This document shows, piece after piece, positions 1-7,336 of a DNA stretch of 13,342 bases; positions within the stretch are counted from its first letter, which is position 1, and every line of letters starts with the position of its first letter. The notes under the pieces were generated by a model, which was not told the origin of the DNA, did not search any database, and saw nothing but the letters and a program-made list of their open reading frames with translations. The DNA comes from Bacteroidota bacterium (lineage in GTDB: Bacteria > Bacteroidota > Bacteroidia > Flavobacteriales > Weeksellaceae). The stretch spans positions 1 through 13,342 of the forward strand of contig JAEZYN010000018.1 in the NCBI GenBank assembly GCA_023419095.1, given 5' to 3'. The position numbers and the translations under genes were made by a program.

Positions 1-586
1 CATTGGCGATGATCTGGTAAGTCAGTTTGCGGTTTTTGTCGAATTTCTGGTACATGAATCCGGAACCGCGCCTTTCTTTTTGGTTGTAACTTTTAATAAA
101 AATGTACTCGGTCTTCGATAGCTGCGCCGCTACTTCTACGTTACCGATATATTCCTCACGCGATTTGGCGGAGTAGGTGTACGGTTCAAGTTCGTTTTTC
201 TTCACATTGGCGCGGGGAAGAACAAAGTGGTTCAGCAAGAGTGCAACGCCTGCGATGAAGGTGGAAGTAATGAGATAGGGACGCGCAAACCGATGAAAAC
301 TGGCACCAGAACTGATGATCGCGACGATCTCGGTGTTATTCGCCATCCGCGAAGTAAAGAAAATGACCGAAATAAAAACCAGGATAGACATGAATGTAAT
401 GATGAGATTCACGATCCAGTACGGATAAAATTCAATCAGAAACTCAGTTACCGAGAAACCGTTTGATTCTATTCGCGGTGCTTTCGCCTGAACGTCAATA
501 ATCAATACAATCAAAGTCAGCAACCCCAGCATAAAAGCAAAGGTGCCGAGGTATTTTTTAATGATATGCAGATCAATGATTTTCAT
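1..586 (-). CDS. LptF/LptG-family permease (partial, N-terminal part)
   Basis: This is the N-terminal 195 residues of a YjgP/YjgQ (LptF/LptG) permease; the C-terminus lies beyond the left edge. In the family, the membrane pair works with the LptB ATPase to extract lipopolysaccharide from the inner membrane for transport to the outer membrane. The visible part has the expected layout: a short cytoplasmic start (MKIIDLHIIKKYLGTF), TM1 at about 13-31, TM2 at about 56-78, a conserved polar stretch SRMANNTEIVAIISSGAS (79-96) typical of the coupling region that contacts the ATPase, TM3 at about 101-124, then the beginning of the periplasmic beta-jellyroll. The start is the ATG seven bases after the tgt stop codon, so it is probably the last visible gene of the minus-strand unit. 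I cannot tell LptF from LptG on the N-terminus alone. Family assignment is confident. Confidence 0.88.
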   Translation of the reverse strand, partial: MKIIDLHIIKKYLGTFAFMLGLLTLIVLIIDVQAKAPRIESNGFSVTEFLIEFYPYWIVNLIITFMSILVFISVIFFTSRMANNTEIVAIISSGASFHRFARPYLITSTFIAGVALLLNHFVLPRANVKKNELEPYTYSAKSREEYIGNVEVAAQLSKTEYIFIKSYNQKERRGSGFMYQKFDKNRKLTYQIIAN

Positions 587-593
587 CAAAATC

Positions 594-1730
594 TTAAAGT
601 CTTTGTTTAAGAATAGGAACTACCGAATCCTTCCATTCGTAAAAGTCACCGGCTACGATGTGCTGCCGCGCAACGCGTACCAGATCAAGGTAAAAAGCGA
701 GATTATGCACTGATGCAATCTGCTTCGAGAGATATTCTTTCGCCACGAAAAGATGCCGCACATACGCTTTCGAATATTCAGAATCCACATAGCTGGTGCC
801 GAACTCGTCAAGCGGCGAGAAATCGTCCTTCCACTTTTCGTTTTTCATGTTCATTACGCCTTTCCATGTAAACAGCATTGCATTTCGGGCATTTCTGGTT
901 GGCATCACGCAATCCATCATATCAATTCCGAGGCCTATCGATTCCAGGATATTCCACGGTGTTCCGACGCCCATGAGATAGCGGGGTTTGTCTTTTGGCA
1001 AAATATCGGTCACTTCGTCCGTGGTGCGGTACATTTCCTCTTCCGGTTCGCCAACTGAAAGTCCACCGATTGCGTTGCCTTCAGCATTCTGTTCCGAAAT
1101 AAATTCAGCAGAAATTTTACGCAGATCCGAATACGTCGAGCCTTGAACAATTGGGAAAAGCCGCTGTTTGTGACCATAGATTTCAGGGTTTTCTTCAGTC
1201 CATTCAATACAGCGCCGGAGCCAGCGGTGCGTCATCTCCATTGAGGTTTTGGCTAAATTGTACTCGCAAGGATACGGGGTACATTCATCAAAGGCCATAA
1301 AGATATCAGCGCCGATCTGTCTCTGGATTTCCATCGATTTTTCAGGTGAGATAAAATGTGTGCTGCCATCGATGTGTGATTTGAATTTTACACCTTCTTC
1401 ATTCAGTTTTCGCGATTTGGAAAGTGAAAAAACCTGATAGCCGCCGGAATCTGTAAGGATTGGCAGATCCCAGTTCATGAATTTGTGCAAACCGCCTGCA
1501 GCCTGCATCACATCCATCTTCGGACGTAAATTCAGGTGATAGGTATTTCCCAGAATGATCTGTGCTTTGATGTCGTCACGCAGTTCGCGCTGGTGCACGG
1601 TTTTCACGGAAGCTACCGTACCCACAGGCATAAAAATCGGGGTCTGAATAGTGCCGTGATCAGTAGTAATAATGCCGGCGCGGGCTTTGCCGCTGGTTGT
1701 TTTATCTATTTTGAAGAAAGGATCTGTCAT
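594..1730 (-). CDS. tgt: Queuine/preQ1 tRNA-guanine transglycosylase
   Basis: Tgt exchanges guanine-34 in the wobble position of GUN-anticodon tRNAs (Tyr, His, Asn, Asp) for preQ1, the committed tRNA step of queuosine synthesis. The 378 residues match the usual bacterial length (about 375). Family motifs are intact: TPIFMPVGT (30-38), GNTYHL (61-66), LTDSGGYQVFSL with the general-base Asp94, FDECTPYP (147-154), PIVQG (193-197), GLSVGE (223-228) and DCVMPTRNARN with the nucleophile Asp273 (E. coli Asp264). Aligned without gaps to E. coli Tgt from memory, the zinc ligands Cys302, Cys304 and Cys307 correspond to Gly311, Ser313 and Asp316 here, while the histidine ligand is kept as His342. The canonical zinc site is therefore absent. 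It starts two bases after the DUF4296 lipoprotein stop and lies seven bases before the permease, so the genes are probably co-transcribed. Function assignment is very confident. Confidence 0.96.
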   Translation of the reverse strand: MTDPFFKIDKTTSGKARAGIITTDHGTIQTPIFMPVGTVASVKTVHQRELRDDIKAQIILGNTYHLNLRPKMDVMQAAGGLHKFMNWDLPILTDSGGYQVFSLSKSRKLNEEGVKFKSHIDGSTHFISPEKSMEIQRQIGADIFMAFDECTPYPCEYNLAKTSMEMTHRWLRRCIEWTEENPEIYGHKQRLFPIVQGSTYSDLRKISAEFISEQNAEGNAIGGLSVGEPEEEMYRTTDEVTDILPKDKPRYLMGVGTPWNILESIGLGIDMMDCVMPTRNARNAMLFTWKGVMNMKNEKWKDDFSPLDEFGTSYVDSEYSKAYVRHLFVAKEYLSKQIASVHNLAFYLDLVRVARQHIVAGDFYEWKDSVVPILKQRL

Positions 1731-1732
1731 TT

Positions 1733-2098
1733 TTATTTTTCAAGTACAGGAGTTTTGTTTTCTTTGGTTTTCTTCTTGATGAATTCGGCGGCTTTTGGGT
1801 CTTTATCTAAAATAATCTGCTGCGCATCGTCAAGTATTTTATCGAGTTCGCCTGTGGCGAGGTAATATTTGTAACTTTCAGAGAAATCTACGGCTTTGAT
1901 TTTCTGATCTTTTAATACAAAGCGTGCTGCATTTTCTGCGTTGGTGCCCGGAATGTAGTTATTAAGCTGATCTGCAAGTGCAAGTTCAGCAATCGTTTCA
2001 GCCATCTGGTCTTTTGGCAAAAGTTTTTTAGGCGGCTGAATCAGTTCAGAACAGCTCATCAGAATAATTGCTAAAAATAAATACTGCACTAATTTCAT
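1733..2098 (-). CDS. DUF4296 domain lipoprotein
   Basis: A small secreted lipoprotein of 121 residues. The N-terminus is a lipoprotein signal peptide: Lys2, a hydrophobic core (LVQYLFLAIILM) and a lipobox LMSC with the lipidated cysteine at 16. The mature part is polar and helical, with the segment PKDQMAETIAELALADQL typical of the Bacteroidetes family DUF4296, and a Lys-rich C-terminus. The function of the family is unknown. I chose the ATG at 2098 rather than a start 15 bases upstream, because it overlaps the stop codon of the glycosyltransferase as ATGA, which points to translational coupling, and because it puts the signal peptide right at the N-terminus. Its place between a lipid-linked glycosyltransferase, tgt and an LPS permease gives only a loose hint of an envelope role. 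Confidence 0.85.
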   Translation of the reverse strand: MKLVQYLFLAIILMSCSELIQPPKKLLPKDQMAETIAELALADQLNNYIPGTNAENAARFVLKDQKIKAVDFSESYKYYLATGELDKILDDAQQIILDKDPKAAEFIKKKTKENKTPVLEK

Positions 2099-2811
2099 AA
2101 TTTGCCCAGCCATGATTTAAGTTTAAGGTTCAATACGCCCAAAACTGCTTCGTGAATGATTCCGCCGTGCATTTTGCTGGCACCTAGCTCGCGGTTCGTA
2201 AAGATGATCGGCACTTCCACAATACGGAACCCTTTTTTGTAAGCGCGGTATTTCATTTCGATCTGAAAGCCGTAACCTTTCAGCTTAATGTTTTCAAGAC
2301 CTATATTTTCAAGCACACGGCGAGAAAAACACACAAACCCTGCGGTAGTGTCGTGCACCGGAATCCCGAGGATAAAGCGCACATATTTCGACGCGAAGTA
2401 CGAAAGCAAAACCCGACCCATGGGCCAGTTTACAACATTCACACCTTTTGAATACCGCGAACCTACGCTCAGATCGGCATGCTGGGAAGCCTCGTAAAGA
2501 CGGGGCAGGTCAGCAGGGTTGTGCGAAAAGTCAGCGTCCATCTCAAAAATATAATCATAGTCGCGCTCCAAAGCCCACCGGAAGCCGTGCAGATAGGCTT
2601 TTCCCAGGCCATCTTTCACCTGGCGGACACTGAGGTGAAGCTGGTTTGTGTACACTTTCTGTAGTTCGCGGACAATCATTGCCGTACCATCTGGCGAAGA
2701 GTCATCCACAACCAAAATATCAAATTCCATTTCCAAAGAAAGAACTGCAGAAATGATCTGCGCGATGTTTTCTTTTTCGTTGTAGGTCGGGATTATAACG
2801 AGTTTCTTCAT
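2095..2811 (-). CDS. Polyprenol-phosphate mannosyltransferase-like GT2 glycosyltransferase
   Basis: A 238-residue family GT2 (GT-A fold) enzyme of the dolichol-phosphate mannose synthase type. It is expected to transfer a sugar, usually mannose, from a nucleotide-sugar donor to a polyprenol phosphate on the cytoplasmic face of the inner membrane, giving a donor for envelope glycans or protein glycosylation. Visible motifs: PTYNEKENI (8-16), the nucleotide-binding VVDDSSPDGT (34-43), the metal-binding MDADFSHNP with the DxD at 92-94, VGSRY (116-120), DTTAGFVCFSR (154-164) and the Gln/Glu segment GYGFQIEMKYRAY (179-191). There is no C-terminal GtrA-like or multi-pass membrane domain, so this is the short, catalytic-only class. 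It is the first gene of the minus-strand unit, with a candidate promoter just upstream, and its stop overlaps the lipoprotein start. The sugar and acceptor cannot be read from sequence. Confidence 0.9.
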   Translation of the reverse strand: MKKLVIIPTYNEKENIAQIISAVLSLEMEFDILVVDDSSPDGTAMIVRELQKVYTNQLHLSVRQVKDGLGKAYLHGFRWALERDYDYIFEMDADFSHNPADLPRLYEASQHADLSVGSRYSKGVNVVNWPMGRVLLSYFASKYVRFILGIPVHDTTAGFVCFSRRVLENIGLENIKLKGYGFQIEMKYRAYKKGFRIVEVPIIFTNRELGASKMHGGIIHEAVLGVLNLKLKSWLGKL

Positions 2812-2827
2812 CCGTGTAAATAATTTG

Positions 2828-2835
2828 CAAAGATA
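2828..2835 (-). promoter_or_regulatory. Candidate Bacteroidetes-type -7 element for the GT2-DUF4296-tgt-permease unit
   Basis: The minus strand reads TATCTTTG, a full match to the TAnnTTTG element used by the primary sigma factor in Bacteroidetes, 16 bases upstream of the GT2 start. A TTTT lies 18 bases further upstream, a weak match to the -33 TTG. Position and match are seen directly; promoter function is inferred. Confidence 0.55.
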
Positions 2836-2912
2836 ATCTTTTCCTGCTTTGCTAAAACTGACGCTTGATGACTTTCACGCCAGCAGAAGCCGCTGCTGCC
2901 GTTTGCCTGCGA

Positions 2913-3581
2913 ATGCTTACTTTTGCAAAAAAATACAAATTGATACGCCTTACGCAGCACAACGATTGGGTAATACTTCTTATAACAGGCTGCATTTTCC
3001 TGTTGCTTTTCGTGCTGCGCTCTCTTCAGCGTGAGGCTTCGGCAGGCGATTTTCTCCTTCAGAAATTTCCCGATGCTACGAACAGTTTTCTAAGCTGGGC
3101 CGTCATCAGTGTGGTATATTCTGTAATGCTTGCTACCGCACTTTCGCAGTATGTACCTACAGTCCCGAAAATTTTGCGCCAGTACCAGGTTTTTGGGTTT
3201 GAACTGAATAAATTAGGTTTTACATTTAGTATTGTTTCGCTTTTTTATTTAATCAGAACCGGTCTTGGATTTCTGCTGTTCTCAGGAACCGGCGCTTCTC
3301 GCAGATGGGAACGTTTTTATTTCTCGGCTGGCAAATTTTATTTTGTGTTCACAATGGTGCTAATTGTACTGAATGTCGTGCAATTTTATTTTAATATAGA
3401 GCGTAAAAGCTTTCTGGAATTCTCATTGATCTTGCTCGCGTCGATGTTTTTATTTAAAAATGTCTTTTACCTGATGCAGCCTGAAGCCATATTGCCTCAA
3501 AAATGGTATTATAAATTTTTGTATATTTGCACGCTCCAAATTGTACCTGTTTTGGTACTGTGGAAAGTATTATTTGTTTAA
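2913..3581 (+). CDS. DUF4271 multi-pass membrane protein
   Basis: A hydrophobic protein with about six membrane segments, at roughly 20-36, 59-78, 103-126, 142-161, 167-187 and 203-221 when numbered from the ATG at 2913. Segments such as FLLQKFPDATNSFLSW, SQYVPTVPK and the Gly/Trp loop FSGTGASRRWERFYF recall the Bacteroidetes family DUF4271, whose function is unknown. The start is uncertain. An in-frame ATG at 2865 would add a low-complexity Ala-rich leader that looks non-coding. The ATG at 2913 gives 222 residues. An in-frame TTG at 2940 would begin at the conserved-looking LIRLTQHNDW and lies just after a TACTTTTG element (2918-2925). The next gene, hemD, starts 13 bases after this stop, and from memory the two families are often neighbours in flavobacteria. 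A membrane role linked to tetrapyrrole supply is only a guess. Confidence 0.82.
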   Translation: MLTFAKKYKLIRLTQHNDWVILLITGCIFLLLFVLRSLQREASAGDFLLQKFPDATNSFLSWAVISVVYSVMLATALSQYVPTVPKILRQYQVFGFELNKLGFTFSIVSLFYLIRTGLGFLLFSGTGASRRWERFYFSAGKFYFVFTMVLIVLNVVQFYFNIERKSFLEFSLILLASMFLFKNVFYLMQPEAILPQKWYYKFLYICTLQIVPVLVLWKVLFV

Positions 3582-3594
3582 CAAATTATTGATG

Positions 3595-4335
3595 ATGAAA
3601 ATAAAATCTATACTTGTTTCGCAGCCTGCCCCGAATGAATCATCGCCATATCTGGAGATGGCCAAAAAGGAGAAAATCAGGATTGATTTCAGGCACTTTA
3701 TTCATGTGGAAGGTGTGGACGCGAAGGAGTTGAGAACCCAGAAGATCGATCTTTCTCAGTTCACCGGAATTATTTTCACCAGCAAAAATGCAATTGATCA
3801 TTATTTTCGTTTAGCTGAAGAGATGCGTTTTGCAGTTCCCGATTCTATGCGTTACATCTGCCTCTCTGAGGCGATTGCGAATTATCTTCAGAAACACATC
3901 GTTTACCGCAAACGTAAAATTTCGTTTGGTGAAAGAAGCTTTGCTGATCTGCTGCCGCTTTTCAAAAAGTTTCCGACTGAAAAATACCTTTTGCCTTCAG
4001 GTGAAACAGTGAGTCCGGATACGCTGAAAGTTTTGGAATCAGCCGGAATAGAGTGGACACCTGCTACGATGTACCGCACCGTAAGCAGCGACCTTAGCGA
4101 TATTTCACTTGATGATTACGATATGTTGGTGTTTTTTACGCCACAGGGAATCCGTTCATTACGTTCTAATTTCCCGGAATTCGAGCAGGGTGAAACTAAA
4201 ATTGCCGTTTTCGGAAACGCTACTGAGCAGACAGCCAAAGACGCCGGTTTACGTATAGACGTGATGGCACCCACGAAAGAAAGTCCTTCCATGACGATGG
4301 CTATTGAGAAATACATTAGAGCGATCAACAAATAG
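3595..4335 (+). CDS. hemD: Uroporphyrinogen-III synthase (divergent flavobacterial form)
   Basis: HemD cyclises hydroxymethylbilane to uroporphyrinogen III with inversion of ring D, a cytosolic step common to heme, siroheme and cobalamin synthesis. The 246-residue protein has the two-lobed layout of the family: N-terminal VSQPAPNESSPY (8-19), a first lobe with IIFTSKNAIDHYF (59-71), a second lobe with KYLLPSGE (130-137) and LVFFTPQGIRSL (178-189), then KIAVFGNATEQTAKDAGL (202-219) and a C-terminal PTKESPSMTMAI (226-237). The FTSKNA and FTPQG pair is the usual recognisable signature of this poorly conserved family. The frame is open from 3541, but that would start inside the DUF4271 gene with a TTG; the ATG at 3595 fits the start MKIKSILVSQPAP. 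A probable terminator follows. The heme demand of the six-heme ActA in this window is a plausible but non-specific connection. Confidence 0.88.
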   Translation: MKIKSILVSQPAPNESSPYLEMAKKEKIRIDFRHFIHVEGVDAKELRTQKIDLSQFTGIIFTSKNAIDHYFRLAEEMRFAVPDSMRYICLSEAIANYLQKHIVYRKRKISFGERSFADLLPLFKKFPTEKYLLPSGETVSPDTLKVLESAGIEWTPATMYRTVSSDLSDISLDDYDMLVFFTPQGIRSLRSNFPEFEQGETKIAVFGNATEQTAKDAGLRIDVMAPTKESPSMTMAIEKYIRAINK

Positions 4336-4357
4336 ATTGCAGAATCCCGATAAACAG

Positions 4358-4396
4358 GCTGTCTTTTTCAATCGATTAAGGCAGCTTTTTGTTTTT
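4358..4396 (+). terminator. Probable rho-independent terminator after hemD
   Basis: An 8-bp stem (GCTGTCTT at 4358-4365 with AAGGCAGC at 4378-4385, one G-T wobble) encloses a 12-base loop and is followed directly by TTTTTGTTTTT (4386-4396). It begins 22 bases after the hemD stop, in the right orientation. The peptidase promoter element lies just beyond it. Confidence 0.6.
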
Positions 4397-4400
4397 AATT

Positions 4401-4408
4401 TAAATTTG
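4401..4408 (+). promoter_or_regulatory. Candidate -7 element for the oligopeptidase B gene
   Basis: TAAATTTG matches the Bacteroidetes TAnnTTTG element and lies 29 bases before the ATG at 4438, between the hemD terminator and the peptidase gene. No good TTG is seen at the expected -33 distance, so promoter strength is uncertain. Confidence 0.5.
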
Positions 4409-4437
4409 GCGTACTCATTCGCCGGAACATAGACAAA

Positions 4438-6492
4438 ATGAATGCTCCAAAAGCAAAAAAAATAGATAAAATCCTCACGCAGCACGGCCACGAACGTATA
4501 GATCCGTATTATTGGCTAAACGAACGTGAAAATCCTGAAGTGATAAAATATCTTGAAGAAGAGAATGCTTACTGCGATTTTCAGATGCGCGATACCGAAG
4601 ACTTGCAGGAGTTTCTTTTCGAAGAAATGAAAGCACGCTACAAGGAAGACGATCAGAGTTTGCCCTACTTTTTCAATGAATACTGGTACATTGTCCGTTA
4701 CGAGATTGGGAAAGAATATCCTATTTTCAGCCGCAAGTTTCAGACTTTAGATAACCAGGAAGAAATCTTGCTCGATGTGAACGTTTTAGCGGAAAATCAA
4801 GATTATATGGAGGTCGCCAGTCTGGCGGTTTCACCCAACAACCGGCTGATGACTTACTCTTCTGATGACCTCGGCCGAAGAATTTATACAATATGCTTCA
4901 AAAACTTAGAAACAGATGAAGATTTTGAGGACCGGATAGAAAATACCACTGGCAAGGCGGTTTGGGCTAATGATAACCAGCATGTCTTTTATATCAGGAA
5001 AGATGAAAGTTTGCGCGCATTTCAGGTTTATCGTCACCGTCTGGGAAGTAACCCTGAGGAAGACGTACTGATTTTTCATGAAGAGGATGAAACTTTTGAC
5101 GTCAATGTATTTAAAACTAAATCTTTAGAATACATTTTTATCTCAAGTTCGAGCACGGTGTCAGATGAGATGCGTTTTATTCCGTCTGACAATGTTTTTG
5201 CGGAATGGCAGATCATCCAGCCGCGAACAGAGGACCTGGAATATTCCGTCGAGCATTATAAAGATGAATTCTACATCATCACAAATGCGGATGAAGCCAC
5301 GAATTTTAAAATTGTAAAAACCAAGGTTTCCACACCCGGAATCGAATTTTGGCAGGATATAATTCCGCACCGGCCGGAGACATTGCTTGAAGGCTTTGAG
5401 ATTTTCCGCGATTTTTTTGTGCTGGAAGAAAGAACGGCAGGGCTGCTGTACATTAAGATAATTGAAAACGAAACAGGTAATTCGCATTATCTGGAATTCA
5501 ATGAACCCACCTACACAGCGTACATCGGTTTAAACCTGGAATTTAAAACTGAAAAATTGGTGTATGGTTATACTTCACTGACGCAGCCCAATGCGACGAT
5601 AGAGTATGACATGCGCCGCCGGACTTCAGTGATACTAAAGGAACACGAGGTTTTGGGCGGAAAATTTTTAAAAGAAAATTACATTTCTGAGAGAATTTGG
5701 GCGCCATCACGTGATGGTAAGAACAAAGTTCCGATCTCACTTGTTTATCATAAATCAACACAAAAATCAGCTGAAACTCCGTTACTTCTTTATGGTTACG
5801 GAAGCTATGGACACACGGTAGACGCGGCTTTTTCGAATGTGCGCCTTTCGTTGCTCGACCGTGGCTTTATCTATGCCATCGCGCACGTGCGCGGTGGCGA
5901 ATATCTCGGTCGCGAATGGTATGAAGACGGCAAATTGCTGAGCAAAAAGAATACTTTCTACGATTTTATCGATGCTGCCAAATTTTTAATTGCTGAAAAC
6001 TACACATCCGAAAAACATCTCTACGCGATGGGTGGCAGCGCGGGCGGACTTTTGGTGGGCGCCGTAGTGAACGAAGAGCCTCAGCTTTTTAATGGCGTGG
6101 TGGCTCAGGTTCCGTTTGTGGATGTTGTGACGACGATGCTGGATGATTCCATTCCTCTGACGACGGGCGAATACGACGAGTGGGGAAATCCGCAGGATGA
6201 AGAATATTATCATTACATGAAATCTTACTCTCCGTACGACAACATCAGAGAAAAAGAGTATCCAAGTATGCTAATCACGACCGGTCTGCACGATTCTCAG
6301 GTGCAGTATTGGGAACCCGCCAAATGGACAGCAAAACTGCGCGAGCTGAAAACTGACAATAATCTCCTTATTTTAAAAACAGATATAAGCGCGGGACATG
6401 GCGGGGCTTCTGGCAGATTTGAATCACTTAAAGAAGATGCGTTAGAGTATGCATTTATACTTAAACTAGAAAACAGAACTCATGGAAAATAA
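4438..6492 (+). CDS. ptrB: Oligopeptidase B-like S9 family serine peptidase
   Basis: A 684-residue prolyl-oligopeptidase-family enzyme of the oligopeptidase B type, which cuts short peptides after Arg or Lys; the length fits the family. The N-terminus starts with the typical HGHERIDPYYWLNERENPEV (16-35) and has no signal peptide, so it should be cytosolic. Residues from about 70 to 400 form the region expected to be the beta-propeller that limits substrate size. The alpha/beta-hydrolase part carries LLLYGYGSYG (449-458), AHVRGGEYLGREWY (482-495), the nucleophile Ser534 in GGSAGG, Asp619 in GLHDSQV and His654 in AGHGG, so the catalytic triad is complete. The acidic segment GEYDEWGNP (577-585) resembles the S1-site region of oligopeptidase B, supporting that subfamily over prolyl endopeptidase. 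Its last 11 bases overlap the next gene, suggesting coupled translation. Family call is confident; the Arg/Lys specificity is inferred. Confidence 0.93.
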   Translation: MNAPKAKKIDKILTQHGHERIDPYYWLNERENPEVIKYLEEENAYCDFQMRDTEDLQEFLFEEMKARYKEDDQSLPYFFNEYWYIVRYEIGKEYPIFSRKFQTLDNQEEILLDVNVLAENQDYMEVASLAVSPNNRLMTYSSDDLGRRIYTICFKNLETDEDFEDRIENTTGKAVWANDNQHVFYIRKDESLRAFQVYRHRLGSNPEEDVLIFHEEDETFDVNVFKTKSLEYIFISSSSTVSDEMRFIPSDNVFAEWQIIQPRTEDLEYSVEHYKDEFYIITNADEATNFKIVKTKVSTPGIEFWQDIIPHRPETLLEGFEIFRDFFVLEERTAGLLYIKIIENETGNSHYLEFNEPTYTAYIGLNLEFKTEKLVYGYTSLTQPNATIEYDMRRRTSVILKEHEVLGGKFLKENYISERIWAPSRDGKNKVPISLVYHKSTQKSAETPLLLYGYGSYGHTVDAAFSNVRLSLLDRGFIYAIAHVRGGEYLGREWYEDGKLLSKKNTFYDFIDAAKFLIAENYTSEKHLYAMGGSAGGLLVGAVVNEEPQLFNGVVAQVPFVDVVTTMLDDSIPLTTGEYDEWGNPQDEEYYHYMKSYSPYDNIREKEYPSMLITTGLHDSQVQYWEPAKWTAKLRELKTDNNLLILKTDISAGHGGASGRFESLKEDALEYAFILKLENRTHGK

Positions 6493-6856
6493 AACCGACA
6501 GCCAACTTTGGGCAGACGTGGAAGCGTTTTTCCAGCAGAATTTCGGTACAGAAAAGCATCCGCAAATTGATACGATACTATTTTTGATCGGCGTGCAGGA
6601 GCTTGGCAGCGGACAGCAAAAATACACCAAAGATGACAAGCTGAATATACTGCACATCGCGGTTTGCCGTCTTCTTCAGCCGTTTGGTTACTATGCATTT
6701 TCGCATTACGACGACGATGGATATCCGCACTTTACAGAATTGGAAAAGCTACCGGAGCTAAAGCCCAACGAGCAGCAGATCCTGATGAAAAAAGCGATTA
6801 TTCAGTATTTTATTGACGAGAATCTGTTTGATACAGAAGCTCAGCAAGCTGACTAA
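6482..6856 (+). CDS. Small conserved-type protein of unknown function overlapping oligopeptidase B
   Basis: A 124-residue soluble protein with no signal peptide or membrane segment. Visible features: a helical N-terminus (DSQLWADVEAFFQQNFG), a hydrophobic segment IDTILFLIGVQELGSG (29-44), a helix KLNILHIAVCRLLQPFGYY (53-71), an acidic turn HYDDDGYPHF (75-84) and an amphipathic C-terminal helix. I recall similar unnamed proteins in flavobacteria, but know no function. Two things support it being real: its ATG lies inside the end of the peptidase gene with an 11-base overlap, typical of translational coupling, and its composition is that of a normal folded protein. The 3' end overlaps the convergent AHSA1 gene by 47 bases. 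Its role may relate to the peptidase, but this is inference from position only. Confidence 0.75.
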   Translation: MENKTDSQLWADVEAFFQQNFGTEKHPQIDTILFLIGVQELGSGQQKYTKDDKLNILHIAVCRLLQPFGYYAFSHYDDDGYPHFTELEKLPELKPNEQQILMKKAIIQYFIDENLFDTEAQQAD

Positions 6857-7313
6857 GCGCCGCACTGAATCCCTGTTCAAAACCCATTTCGAGAAGTTTC
6901 GTCATCTCGCCTTCATTCGCAAAATGAATGTTGATGGTAAGTTTCGTGCCTTCTTCCACACCTGTAAATCCCACAAGCCATTTCACTTCGGGTAAATTCT
7001 GATCGATTTCACCGTTTTCGTTCGCGAAATAATCTGTCCAGTCGAAACTTCGATGCCAGTTGATTTCGTGATATTTCGCACCGGCAAAATGCCTTTCACC
7101 GTCGGGGCTCACCATTGCGTAGTGCCATCTTCCGCCTTCTTTAAAATCTAAAGATGTTGTTTCACATTTCCAGGGTTTTGGTGCCCACCACTGATCTAAA
7201 AGCTCAGCGCGCGTGAAAAAATCCCATAATGTCGTTACTTCACAAGGAAATACACGCATTACAAAAACCTGCGCAGCATCGTAATCGCTGTTAAAAACCA
7301 ATTCGTTTGTCAT
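6810..7313 (-). CDS. AHSA1/SRPBCC-fold protein
   Basis: A 167-residue protein of the START/Bet v1-like SRPBCC superfamily, AHSA1 branch (named for the Hsp90 activator Aha1, although bacterial members are mostly uncharacterised). Diagnostic features are the N-terminal beta-strand and helix with VMRVFPCEVTTLWDFFTRAELLDQWWAP (18-45), the glycine-containing strand FKEGGRWHYAMVSPDGERH (57-75), and the long C-terminal helix (about 135-162) that closes the ligand cavity, starting EGEMTKLLEMGFEQGF. The ATG at 7313 is preferred over an in-frame TTG at 7331 because it starts just before the domain and sits a suitable distance from a TAAATTTG element. It is monocistronic and convergent with the peptidase pair, overlapping it by 47 bases. 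A binding or detoxification role is typical of the fold, but no ligand can be inferred. Confidence 0.87.
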   Translation of the reverse strand: MTNELVFNSDYDAAQVFVMRVFPCEVTTLWDFFTRAELLDQWWAPKPWKCETTSLDFKEGGRWHYAMVSPDGERHFAGAKYHEINWHRSFDWTDYFANENGEIDQNLPEVKWLVGFTGVEEGTKLTINIHFANEGEMTKLLEMGFEQGFSAALSQLAELLYQTDSRQ

Positions 7314-7328
7314 TGTGTTATTTTTAAA

Positions 7329-7336
7329 CAAATTTA
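7329..7336 (-). promoter_or_regulatory. Candidate -7 element for the AHSA1 gene
   Basis: The minus strand reads TAAATTTG, a full match to TAnnTTTG, 15 bases upstream of the ATG at 7313. If used, it would give a short leader and rule out the TTG start at 7331. No clear TTG is found at the -33 distance. Confidence 0.45.

Noticed and set aside
227..466. Plus-strand reading frame of 79 codons
   Set aside because: It lies antisense to the LptF/LptG-family permease, which has clear membrane segments and family motifs; the plus-strand product is highly charged and shows no domain.
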